From the NCBI RefSeq assembly GCF_043290135.1, contig NW_027464588.1, positions 2,305,501 to 2,369,500 on the forward strand: DNA of 64,000 nt, given 5' to 3'. Below are positions 20,256 to 29,080 of the stretch, piece after piece; position 1 is the stretch's first letter; every line of letters starts with the position of its first letter. The position numbers and the translations under genes were made by a program. Origin of the DNA: Rhipicephalus microplus (Eukaryota; Arthropoda; Arachnida; Ixodida; Ixodidae). The notes under the pieces were generated by a model that was not told where the DNA came from, searched no databases, and saw nothing but the letters and a program-made list of their open reading frames with translations.

Positions 20256-22202
20256 ATGTTCTCGCCACTCTGCCCGCCAGTGCCGCCGTTCCAATCGACC
20301 TACCCCAAGGTATGGTTCATGCAGCTCGATGCCGTTCTTGCGTTGAATGGTGTCACGGACCAGCCGCTGATGCACGCCATTCTTCATGACGCCCTTCCGG
20401 TAGAGTTGCGTCACCTCTCCGCCACTTCAACCTCCAGCCAGCAGCCTTACGATGACCTCTGCTCTGCGGCGCTTGCCAGCTATGGCCTCACGTACCGACC
20501 ACTTCCAGGGACCCGTGGCTTTCAGGTTTTCCCTGCGTCATAGCGTGCTGGACCCTCCGGCCCGAAGCTCTCATCTGACCGCAAACTAACTTCCCCGATA
20601 ACGTCTCCCTCCACGTTTGGTCCAGCCACTAGCGCAGTGATTCTCGCACCTGGTCACAGATCCGACGAGGTTCTTGAAGCCGTTCCTGCTGCCGGCAACC
20701 TGTCCACCACGAAGTGTGTTTTTTCGAAGTCCTCGGCCGATTGTCCTTCTGGCACGATTGCTACCTGCACGTTTTCTACGAAAGTGACGGCACGCGACAC
20801 CGTGGCCCCACCAGACTCCATGACCACCTTGCCGCCCGCCTCGGAGTCTGGCACAGGTGACCTTTCGCCCGTTATTGACTTTCCGATCTCGAAGTTCTCG
20901 CCTTCAACAACGTCCGATAAACGAGACTTAACTTCTCGTCTGGCCACTAGCGACGCGTGTCCTGCGCCTGACTGCCCATCCGCCACGGTTCTCGACATTT
21001 GGGCTGAATGCAACCAGTCAGCCACGAGGTTTGTGTTTTCATCGTCCTCGTCGGACGACGCTGCAGGCATGCTTACCACTGGCTCGTCTCGGCTGACCTC
21101 CATGGCTCACAACACGGCTGACACGTCAGGTTCTACGACGGCAACATCACCGAACGCCCTGGTGGCTACCACGACTATGGGCATTGTCACGCCCGCTATT
21201 CAACTCCCGGTTGCGGAACCTTCACCCTCCCCGATGTCCGAAGGTGACTGTCGACCAGCCTCAATGCTCTGCACGTCGTGCCAGCAACGACCACCATCGT
21301 CCTTGCAGTTTCTTGCAGCTGAAGTTAAAGCCACAAGCCATCAACCTCAGCCAAGCTTCCAAGACGCTCCGACTATGACTGACGCGCTTGAGGACAACGT
21401 GCCCGGTCTGCTTCAGACAGGGCACACCAGGCATGCCACGCCTGCGGTGGAGCAATCTAGGGGGTGCTGGCTAGAGGCAGCCATCAATTATGCAGACCTG
21501 CACGCCAACCCTCGTGCGCGGACTACCGGAGGTCATTACACGACCACAGGTGTCCCGTCCAATACTCCGGGCGAGCCCACGCTGGCTGGGCTTCACCACC
21601 ACCATTCCCCGGAGCCTTTGCCTCCGGACGGCAACAACCAGACGTGTGTCCACAACGACAGCTCGTGTTTCAAAACCGCGACGATGCTCATTCCTCTTAC
21701 GTGTCTACCACCCGTTACCCTAGGTCGGCGACGACAACGTGCTTGGCTTCACACATTGCGACAACTTTTGAGCCGCCCTGCTGCGCAGCTTCGAGTTACA
21801 GTCACATCCTTCAAGGCGGCGCAAGCGCCTACTCGGCCTATCCGACGCAATGTCCTACCACTAGTCATGTACCCGACTACCCACCGTAAACTTGGCGGCA
21901 TTGTTAGGACACGTTCCTTCGCGCGCCGGCACGTCTATCTATACCGGCACGTCAGACACCGCTCGACTTTGAGGTCTGTGTTGCGTCGACCTCAACGTCA
22001 AAACCCGCACTGCCGACCCTCTGCCGACGTTAGCAGCATGACCTCGCGACACACGGTCCACTCTTGGCCTGTCCGACCAGGTCATCGTGAGACCCACTTG
22101 TCGGCAACCACAGCGACCCGGCACTTCCTTATTCGTCCCTTGCGCTTCTCCCAGAGTCGCCCAGCGGAGACACACTGCTTACCGATGGCCCATAAACGTT
22201 GA
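20256..22202 (+). pseudogene. LTR-A gag-like plus Ser/Thr/Pro-rich ORF with one in-frame stop
   Basis: The first 95 codons are gag-like: PPFQSTYPKVWFMQLDAVLALNG and MHAILHDALPVELRHL resemble the start of a Ty3/Gypsy capsid region and closely match LTR-B. A TAG at 20541-20543 interrupts the frame; LTR-B has CAG there (Gln). The frame then stays open for about 550 codons that are rich in Ser, Thr and Pro with no recognised domain. The LTR-B equivalent is uninterrupted, so the stop is probably a decay mutation, though readthrough cannot be excluded. Confidence 0.65.
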
Positions 22203-22316
22203 CAACCTGGACTTGCCAAATGAACGCTTTATGGATTGTCGTTCATGTATATAGCATTTGTCGCTCTCTTTCTTTTTCATATGCCTTCAAATCGCGCAAA
22301 GCGCTAGGGGGAGCCC

Positions 22317-22543
22317 TGTAGTGTCATTGTACCGTCACCATCACCACCATCATTTCTTGATCCCCGCGCCACGCCTCTCGCGCAGCTGATGCTAGCTCAA
22401 GCTGCGTGAGGATTAGAACAAGCTAGCGCACTTGGTGTGTCGGACGTGGACAGCCACCGCGGCTCCGTTTGAAGCGTGGAATAAAGTGGCGAGAGAACGA
22501 CACGACCACGTTGGCCGCCGTCCCGTCTTCCTCTCTAGCTACA
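22317..22543 (+). repeat. LTR-A 3' LTR
   Basis: Aligns over its whole length with 19984-20210, same length, about 8 percent different by eye. Confidence 0.88.
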
Positions 22544-22547
22544 CCTT

Positions 22548-23777
22548 AATACCTACTTTTTGAAGGATAGCCCGAGCTTGAGCCACACGGTGGCCTGCAT
22601 GGTGCAACGGATGAACGTAAGCGGAATAGGATCCACCGTGATATCCTCTCGCTCGTCACGTGTGAGCTGAACTCCTTCAGACACCGCTATCCTAGGAGCC
22701 GCAATGCCAGCCTCATCCATGATCTTCAAATTAGTCTTGGTGCTGGACAGACGAGCTACCTGTGCCGCAAAGTGCGATTCAATCAGCTCATGAACTGGGT
22801 TGTGCAAACAAAGCTTTATTAGCCGCTCAGTGCTAGTAGTCTGTGGAATTCCCAGAATCGTATTGAGCCCAACCCTGATTACCATATCAATCTTCTTCTT
22901 CGCTGTTCCATTCCAGTGCAAATATGGAACCGTACAACTTACATTACTAATAAAGAACGCTTTAAACACCCGTAGGAATAGATTCTCTCTTAAACCACCA
23001 CGCTTGCTCGTAATTCGAGTGTGCAGGCGCAAGATGTTGTTCGCCTGACCCCTCAGTCACTCGATTTCGCCGTCGTTACAGCCTCGCGCGTCAATCCATA
23101 GACCCAGGATCTTCATAGAATTCACTCTTGGAACTACCATCCCCTCTAGAGGCCACAGCTTCTCAGGGAGACAATTCAAAGGCTCGAGATTCCGCATACC
23201 CTGGCGTGCCTTTCCTAACACTAAGAGCTCCGACTTCTTCGGAGAGAGGGCGAGGGTGAGGCCCGTACCCTCTAGAAAACGCTCAGTGACGTCCAGCGCC
23301 TCCTGCAGAGATCCTTCCAGCGTGGCCAGAGAGCCGCCCGTGCACCACACGGTAATATCGTCCACATAAATAGCATGCCCAACGCCAGGCACTCCAGCTA
23401 TAGCAGTTCCGACAGCCTGTGCAGAGAAATATTGAAGAGGCAAAAGTGACAAAACCGACCCTTGGGGCGTGCCCCTTTCTCCTAACTCATACTCGTCACT
23501 CGAGACTGAGCCAAACTTCGAACGTGCTCTCTGCCCCGCAAGAAAAAATTGCGTTAACCGATAAAATTTCGGTTCCAAACTCAAACACGGGATTTCTCTC
23601 AGGATGTGCTCATGAGCAAACATATCAAATGCCGTAGCAAGATCCAACACCAAAATCCCCTTGACATCACGCGTGTGATTATCCAGAATGGCCTACTGAC
23701 TGAGGAGAAGGGCATCCTGTGTGTACAACGCTGGCCGGAAACCAACCACATTGTGTCTGAAGAGTTCATGTTGCTCT
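22548..23777 (-). pseudogene. LINE ORF2: RT palm/thumb part
   Basis: The minus-strand frame contains the RT motifs FDMFAHEHIL (A-motif region), GTPQGSVLS (B motif) and AIYVDDITVWCTGG (catalytic YVDD). It continues with the thumb (TERLIKLCLHNPVHELIE and neighbours). Two frames are involved, with a break near 23040. The piece begins right after the Gypsy insertion site and ends at LTR-A. YVDD is intact, but flanking residues are damaged and the protein is not functional. Confidence 0.85.
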
Positions 23778-23782
23778 ATGTA

Positions 23783-24547
23783 TGTTGTGAGTGAAGTGCG
23801 CGAGTCAAGTGACTTTCAAATTTGGCGCGTAAGATGAACTACTGACAATGTGTGCAAGATGGCGTATTGCGCCAGTGCGGCGAACACTGGCGATTGGAAA
23901 AAGAAGAAAATTCAAGGAAATGGGAGAAAAATCCAGAGCCAGGGCATCGAAGAACGAGGAAGAAGAGATTCGGGCTCGTGCTTGGAAGAAGAAGGCTAGG
24001 GTGCGGCGTGCGACCTCGTCGGGTGCGAGTACCTCCGGGGCGTCAGGGCATCCACCTAGCTGGCGACTGTTTCCACGGGGTCCTGGTGACCATTCAACCG
24101 CAGCGGCTATTGGCGAATCCTTGGCAAGACCTTGGTCTGATGTTCGAGCGGAAGACAGCGCAGCAGATGACGTCTACCGGGAGCGGGAGCAAGCCGTCGG
24201 GCTACGGGCCCGAGCTTATGCACTCTCACCACGGCAACTTCCCCAATGGACTATTGAAGGGCGTGAACCGCTGGTGAGCCGTATCCGTCTTCTTTCGCGT
24301 CCGGACTCAAACACGAGGACATTAACGAAAAGGACTGTTTAGACTCTTAGAGGTTTCCGCTCGCTAACGAAGCTGACAGTGCTAATTAGTTAACATTTTT
24401 CTAATCTTAGTATTTTCCTTTTTGTGTTTTTTTGTGTGTTTGTGAAAGTACAATTTTTTTTGCAAATCAAACGCTCACTTCCTTTTCTCGTGAGAGAATA
24501 ACGTTTCACAGCTAGCTCGACTGGCTTTATTTACTGAACCTGTCACA
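23783..24547 (+). repeat. Gypsy 5' LTR
   Basis: 765 bp, TGTTGTG...GTCACA ends. It contains AAGATGGCG (23856-23864), a YY1-type core. Two overlapping open frames of 164 and 141 codons occur in both LTRs but have no family resemblance and are probably not translated. Confidence 0.93.
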
Positions 24548-24549
24548 AA

Positions 24550-24567
24550 GTGGCGTCCGCTACGACA
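24550..24567 (+). promoter_or_regulatory. Candidate primer-binding site
   Basis: TGGCGTCCGCTACGACAG starts two bases after the 5' LTR and begins with TGG, as expected for pairing to a tRNA CCA end. The tRNA was not identified. Confidence 0.55.
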
Positions 24568-24625
24568 GGACGTGAGTGTTTGCCACTAAAAAGTAGATTT
24601 GAGTAAGGCTAACTAAAAAAGTAAA

Positions 24626-26581
24626 ATGGGCTCGCGAGAGTTGATGGCGCTGGCAGAACGCATGGGGTTGGAGGGAGCAGAATTGCAGGCTTGGTTTGAC
24701 GCACGAGAAGCGCGTGAGCGCGATGAACGAGCCGCGGAGAGAGACGCGAAGAAAGAACAGTTGGAGCTGGAAGGCCGCAATTTACAGCTACGTCTTGAAG
24801 TAGCAAAAACGGAGAACCAAGCCCGAGAAGCAAGCCAGCGACACTTGGAAGTAGAAGAGAGGACGCTGCAACTGCGCCTGAGAGTAGCTGAGGCCGGTGT
24901 CGGTCAGCCTACGGTGGCTGACACGGGCAACCAAAGGAACGCGCCTATGGTAGTGAACCCGCATAACTTTATACCCGTTTTCAACGAGGACAGAGACGAC
25001 CTTGACGCCTACCTGAAAAGGTTTGAGAGAGTGGCGACAGGTCAAGATTGGCCACGGGAAAAGTGGGCCACGGCTCTTAGTTTGTGCCTTGGCGGAGAGG
25101 CTCTGAAGGTATTTGGACGGTTGTCACCGAACGATTCCCTGTCATACGACGAAGTCAAATTGGCACTGCTCCAGCGTTTTCGCTTCACGGCTGATGGCTA
25201 CCGTGAGAAATTCCGGAAAAGCAAGCCTGAAGACGGCGAAACTGGAAAACAGTATGCCACGAGACTCCAAAGTTTCTTTGACAGGTGGATAGAAATGTCT
25301 CAGACAGAGAGGAATTTCGATTCAGTCCGTGACTTGATTGTAGCCGAACAATTCATGGCGAACTGCAGTAGTCAGCTGGCGCTCTTCTTACGGGAGAAGA
25401 ACTGCAAGACTCTGGAAGCCATGGCAGAGGCAGCTGATATATATATAGAGGCAAAGAGATTGAAGAACTTATTAATAGTTCAGAATAAGAGTGAGGACAC
25501 AACTGGGAAGGCTAAATTGATTTCAAGCCCAAGAGCAGAGATGCAATGTTTTGTTTGTGGCCGTAAGGGGCACAAGGCTTCTGACTGTCGAAGTAAACCT
25601 AAACAAGTATTTTGTACAAACTGCCGTAAGTGGGGGCATGATGTGAAGGGCTGTCAGAAAATGACTGGCACCTCGAAATCAACTACATCTTGTTTAATGC
25701 TACCCAAAGAAGAGACCGGTCCACAACAATCCATGATTGATGGCGACGACTCGGACCGAGACGACAATGTTATGGGCACGGTGAGGACGCAAGCGCAATG
25801 TAAGAAACGTCCCATGCCAGTGTTACCAGGGGAAGTGAATGGACAAATTGTTCGAGTCCTAAGGGACACCGGAAGCAACACGTTGGTAGTACGCCGGTCA
25901 TTAGTACCTGATGAAGCACTAACTGGCACTACCGCGACGTTGTGGTTGGCTGATGGCAGCACCATCGTAACCCCTGAGGCGGAGATACGTATCAGATCTC
26001 CATACTTTTCCGGCATGGCCATCGTCAAGTGTATGCCGTCGCCACTGTATGACGTCATAGTTGGGAACGTACCGGGGGCCCGTGACGCCAATGACCCCGA
26101 CGTTTCGCGGAAACTTTCTCAAGATCAATTCATTAAGAAAAAAGTTCATTCTGCGGACGAAGGTAACCACCCAAATTCTCAACTGGTTGGTGCCGCACGT
26201 CTCAATAGTTCGCGAAGGGCCATCTCTGTTGGGCTCCCTGGCCAGATGTCTCGCAAAATGTTTCGCGAAGAACAAGAAAAAGACCAGACGCTTGACATCT
26301 GCAGAGCCAGAGTGGGTAAGAAGTTTGTTAGAAAGGGCTCGACATCTTTTTCTTTCGTAGCCAAGAATGGTATTCTTTACCGACAATACTTCCTGTCCCC
26401 TGGTAAGATCATCGAACAAGCCATAGTCCCGAAGTCCCTGAGAGGCCAAGTGTTACGTTTGGCTCATGAAAATGTCATGTCAGGTCATCAGGGTGTAAAA
26501 AAAAACAATAGATCGAGTTCTGGACGCCTTCTACTGGCCCGGGGTACAAGAAGATATCCGCAGATATGTCCGATCATGTGA
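24626..26581 (+). CDS. Gypsy Gag-protease-integrase N-terminal polyprotein
   Basis: The frame has 651 residues. Residues 25-90 are a charged coiled coil. Residues 113-280 are capsid, and the second half (FDSVRDLIVAEQFM ... CKTLEAMAEAADIYIEAK) has the SCAN-domain pattern. CCHC knuckles are C308-C311-H316-C321 and C330-C333-H338-C343. The protease active site is D414-T415-G416-S417, with YDVIVG near 475. The integrase zinc module starts with H614 and H621. Protease passes straight to integrase with no RT between. A run of nine A at about 26497-26505 shifts the frame, so the last residues are off-frame; one A fewer would keep the integrase frame. The start lies 78 bp after the LTR. Confidence 0.85.
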   Translation: MGSRELMALAERMGLEGAELQAWFDAREARERDERAAERDAKKEQLELEGRNLQLRLEVAKTENQAREASQRHLEVEERTLQLRLRVAEAGVGQPTVADTGNQRNAPMVVNPHNFIPVFNEDRDDLDAYLKRFERVATGQDWPREKWATALSLCLGGEALKVFGRLSPNDSLSYDEVKLALLQRFRFTADGYREKFRKSKPEDGETGKQYATRLQSFFDRWIEMSQTERNFDSVRDLIVAEQFMANCSSQLALFLREKNCKTLEAMAEAADIYIEAKRLKNLLIVQNKSEDTTGKAKLISSPRAEMQCFVCGRKGHKASDCRSKPKQVFCTNCRKWGHDVKGCQKMTGTSKSTTSCLMLPKEETGPQQSMIDGDDSDRDDNVMGTVRTQAQCKKRPMPVLPGEVNGQIVRVLRDTGSNTLVVRRSLVPDEALTGTTATLWLADGSTIVTPEAEIRIRSPYFSGMAIVKCMPSPLYDVIVGNVPGARDANDPDVSRKLSQDQFIKKKVHSADEGNHPNSQLVGAARLNSSRRAISVGLPGQMSRKMFREEQEKDQTLDICRARVGKKFVRKGSTSFSFVAKNGILYRQYFLSPGKIIEQAIVPKSLRGQVLRLAHENVMSGHQGVKKNNRSSSGRLLLARGTRRYPQICPIM

Positions 26582-27791
26582 CGCCTGTCAAAGGACTTTA
26601 CCGAAAGGCAAGGTGGGCAAAGTGCCTCTAGGGCGTATGCCGTTGATCGACACCCCTTTTGAACGTGTGGCGGTCGACATCATTGGACCGATAACTCCAG
26701 CCTCGGCAAAAGGCCATCGGTATATTTTGACTCTTGTGGATTTCGCCACTCGCTACCCTGATGCAGTGCCTTTGACAGCAATTGACTCAGCTACAGTGGC
26801 CGAGGGACTTGTCGAGATGTTTTCTCGCATTGGTTTTCCACGAGAAGTCTTGGCTGATCAGGCATTGTGCTTTACCTCAGATCTAATGAAGGAGGTGAAT
26901 GAACTACTGGCAGTCAAGCATCTTAGCTGCACTCCATACCATCCTATGTGCAACGGGATGGTAGAGAGGTTTAATGGAACACTCAAGCAAATGCTCCGCA
27001 AAATGGTTCAAGAACAGCCTAAATGTTGGGATCGCTTGCTAGCACCTCTTTTGTTTGCTTATCGTGAAGTCCCACAAGCAAGCTCCGGGTTCTCACCATT
27101 TGAACTTATTTATGGCCGACATATTCGAGGACCTCTGAGCATCCTGAAAGAGCTATGGACTCATGATCAGGAGAACGAAGAACTTAAGACGACGTACGGA
27201 TATGTCCTGGATTTAAGAGAGCGAATTGAGAAGACACTGGAGCTGGTACGACAAAACCTGAGCCGAGCACAGGTGTCGCAGAAAAGGTATTACGACCGCC
27301 ACAGCAAGCAACGGGACCTGAAAGCTGGTGACCGTGCATTGATCTTGCTTCCCACAAGCAACAACAAGTTATTGATGCATTGGAAAGGGCCGTTTCCAGT
27401 CGTAGAAAAGAAAAACGACTATGACTACTGGCTGGACCTTGGACACAGCAAAAAACTTTTCCACATAAACATGCTGAAAAAGTATGAAGAACGCCGTGAA
27501 GAACAGCTTCCTCAGACATCATCTTTTGTCGTTCTGGAGGAAGAGGAGTCTGAGAAACCACTACCAACTTTCAAAGTACAGGGTAGCTGCGGTATTGACT
27601 CCATAAAGCTTGGAGATGAAATCGGGGAGCGACAGCGGGTGGAGATACGGGACATCTTAAGTACCTACGAAGACGTATTCTCGGAGATCCCAGGTAAAAC
27701 AAGACTACGTGGACCACGGATAGAGAAGAAGCGTTTGAGTCACTCAAAAAGGCTTTGTCTTCTGGGCCAATCGTCAAAGCACCCGATCTGA
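26506..27791 (+). CDS. Gypsy integrase core and RT lead-in remnant
   Basis: The coding frame enters just after the A run at about 26506; the first Met is at 26613. The zinc module ends in CDACQ (about 26576). The catalytic triad is D22 (VAVDIIGP), D82 (VLADQA) and E118 (MVERFNGTLK), counted from 26613. The D-E gap is 35, the retroviral-integrase pattern. A C-terminal chromatin/DNA-binding part follows (KGPFPVVEKKNDYDYWLDL). Then comes RQRVEIRDILSTYEDVFSEIPGKT, the segment that normally opens a Gypsy RT. After PGKT the sequence jumps to RNase H, and the frame ends in a short off-frame tail. Confidence 0.85.
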
Positions 27792-28162
27792 AAAGAGAAT
27801 TCGTGCTTCGGTCTGACGCCTCTGATTCTTGTATAGGCGCTATCCTTATGCAAGAGCATGATGGCATCCTCCACCCTGTGTCATATGCCAGTCGTCAACT
27901 TCAGCCTCGCGAAAAGAGATACTCAGCAATCGAGAGGGAATGCTTAGCGTTGGTCTGGGCGATAGAAAAGTATCATGTTTTTCTGTACGGAACGTCATTT
28001 GTCGTACAGACCGATCACCAACCACTGCAGTATCTCTTAAGGGCAAAACACCTGAACAGTAGGGTATTACGGTGGAGCCTCGCGTTACAAGAATATTCAT
28101 TCCGAGTCGAGCACATTAGAGGCTCTGAAAATGTCGGCGCAGATTATATGAGCCGGTTGTGA
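27718..28162 (+). pseudogene. Gypsy RNase H (RT deleted in front)
   Basis: The frame begins with REEAFESLKKAL, the usual link before RNase H. It contains LRSDASDSCIGAIL (catalytic Asp), SAIERECLALVWAIEKYH (catalytic Glu) and VQTDHQPLQYLL (Asp). It ends with VEHIRGSENVGADYMSRL, the standard end of Gypsy RNase H. It is in a different frame from the integrase because the deletion removed the RT palm, roughly 0.6-0.8 kb by comparison with family length. No start codon of its own is expected. Confidence 0.85.
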
Positions 28163-28296
28163 ATTTTTACATTTTCTCGAGACAAGCGACTACTTCAAGT
28201 TGTTTGTTTGTTAAGGACATCTTGTGAATGGACGACGCGTGGTGACTTCTCGCGCACTGAACTGCAGTTTATTTTTCTTCGCAAAAGAAACTTTTC

Positions 28297-28306
28297 AAAG
28301 GGGGGA
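28297..28306 (+). promoter_or_regulatory. Polypurine tract
   Basis: AAAGGGGGGA just before the 3' LTR, the expected plus-strand primer. Confidence 0.7.
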
Positions 28307-28310
28307 CTCT

Positions 28311-29075
28311 TGTTGTGAGTGAAGTGCGCGAGTCAAGTGACTTTCAAATTTGGCGCGTAAGATGAACTACTGACAATGTGTGCAAGATGGCGTATTGCGC
28401 CAGTGCGGCGAACACTGGCGATTGGAAAAAGAAGAAAATTCAAGGAAATGGGAGAAAAATCCAGAGCCAGGGCATCGAAGAACGAGGAAGAAGAGATTCG
28501 GGCTCGTGCTTGGAAGAAGAAGGCTAGGGTGCGGCGTGCGACCTCGTCGGGTGCGAGTACCTCCGGGGCGTCAGGGCATCCACCTAGCTGGCGACTGTTT
28601 CCACGGGGTCCTGGTGACCATTCAACCGCAGCGGCTATTGGCGAATCCTTGGCAAGACCTTGGTCTGATGTTCGAGCGGAAGACAGCGCAGCAGATGACG
28701 TCTACCGGGAGCGGGAGCAAGCCGTCGGGCTACGGGCCCGAGCTTATGCACTCTCACCACGGCAACTTCCCCAATGGACTATTGAAGGGCGTGAACCGCT
28801 GGTGAGCCGTATCCGTCTTCTTTCGCGTCCGGACTCAAACACGAGGACATTAACGAAAAGGACTGTTTAGACTCTTAGAGGTTTCCGCTCGCTAACGAAG
28901 CTGACAGTGCTAATTAGTTAACATTTTTCTAATCTTAGTATTTTCCTTTTTGTGTTTTTTTGTGTGTTTGTGAAAGTACAATTTTTTTTGCAAATCAAAC
29001 GCTCACTTCCTTTTCTCGTGAGAGAATAACGTTTCACAGCTAGCTCGACTGGCTTTATTTACTGAACCTGTCACA
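28311..29075 (+). repeat. Gypsy 3' LTR
   Basis: Constant offset of 4528 from the 5' LTR with no indel and no difference seen by eye. Confidence 0.93.
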
Positions 29076-29080
29076 ATGTA

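Larger units (their letters stand above)
19984..22543 (+). mobile_element. Non-autonomous LTR retrotransposon LTR-A
   Basis: The two 227-bp LTRs (19984-20210 and 22317-22543) start TGTAG and end CTACA. They are flanked by the 4-bp TSD CCTT (19980-19983, 22544-22547). A primer-binding site candidate TGGTGACCCGG follows the 5' LTR at about 20213, and a purine tract AGGGGGAG precedes the 3' LTR. One long frame (20256-22202) fills the interior; no protease, RT, RNase H or integrase is present. The LTRs differ at about 20 of 227 positions by eye, so the insertion is moderately old. Related to LTR-B (34512-36888). Confidence 0.88.
23783..29075 (+). mobile_element. Ty3/Gypsy retrotransposon with integrase before RT/RNase H (Gmr1-like), RT deleted
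   Basis: The two 765-bp LTRs (23783-24547 and 28311-29075) look identical by eye. They are flanked by the 5-bp TSD ATGTA (23778-23782, 29076-29080). Order inside is capsid with SCAN-like segment, two CCHC knuckles, DTGS protease, integrase, a short remnant of the RT N-terminal lead-in, then RNase H. RNase H ends at 28162, only 148 bp before the 3' LTR, so no integrase follows it. This is the copia-like order known in the Gmr1-like group of Ty3/Gypsy, whose gag is also the known source of vertebrate SCAN domains. Identical LTRs mean a recent insertion; the RT deletion makes it dependent on other copies. Confidence 0.9.

Noticed and set aside
20637..22202. Independent 521-residue host protein
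   Set aside because: It lies wholly inside LTR-A, in the same frame as its gag-like start, and ends just before the 3' LTR.
23848..24342. Protein genes in the Gypsy LTRs (164 and 141 codons)
   Set aside because: They occur identically in both LTRs only because the LTRs are identical; no family resemblance and two overlapping frames.
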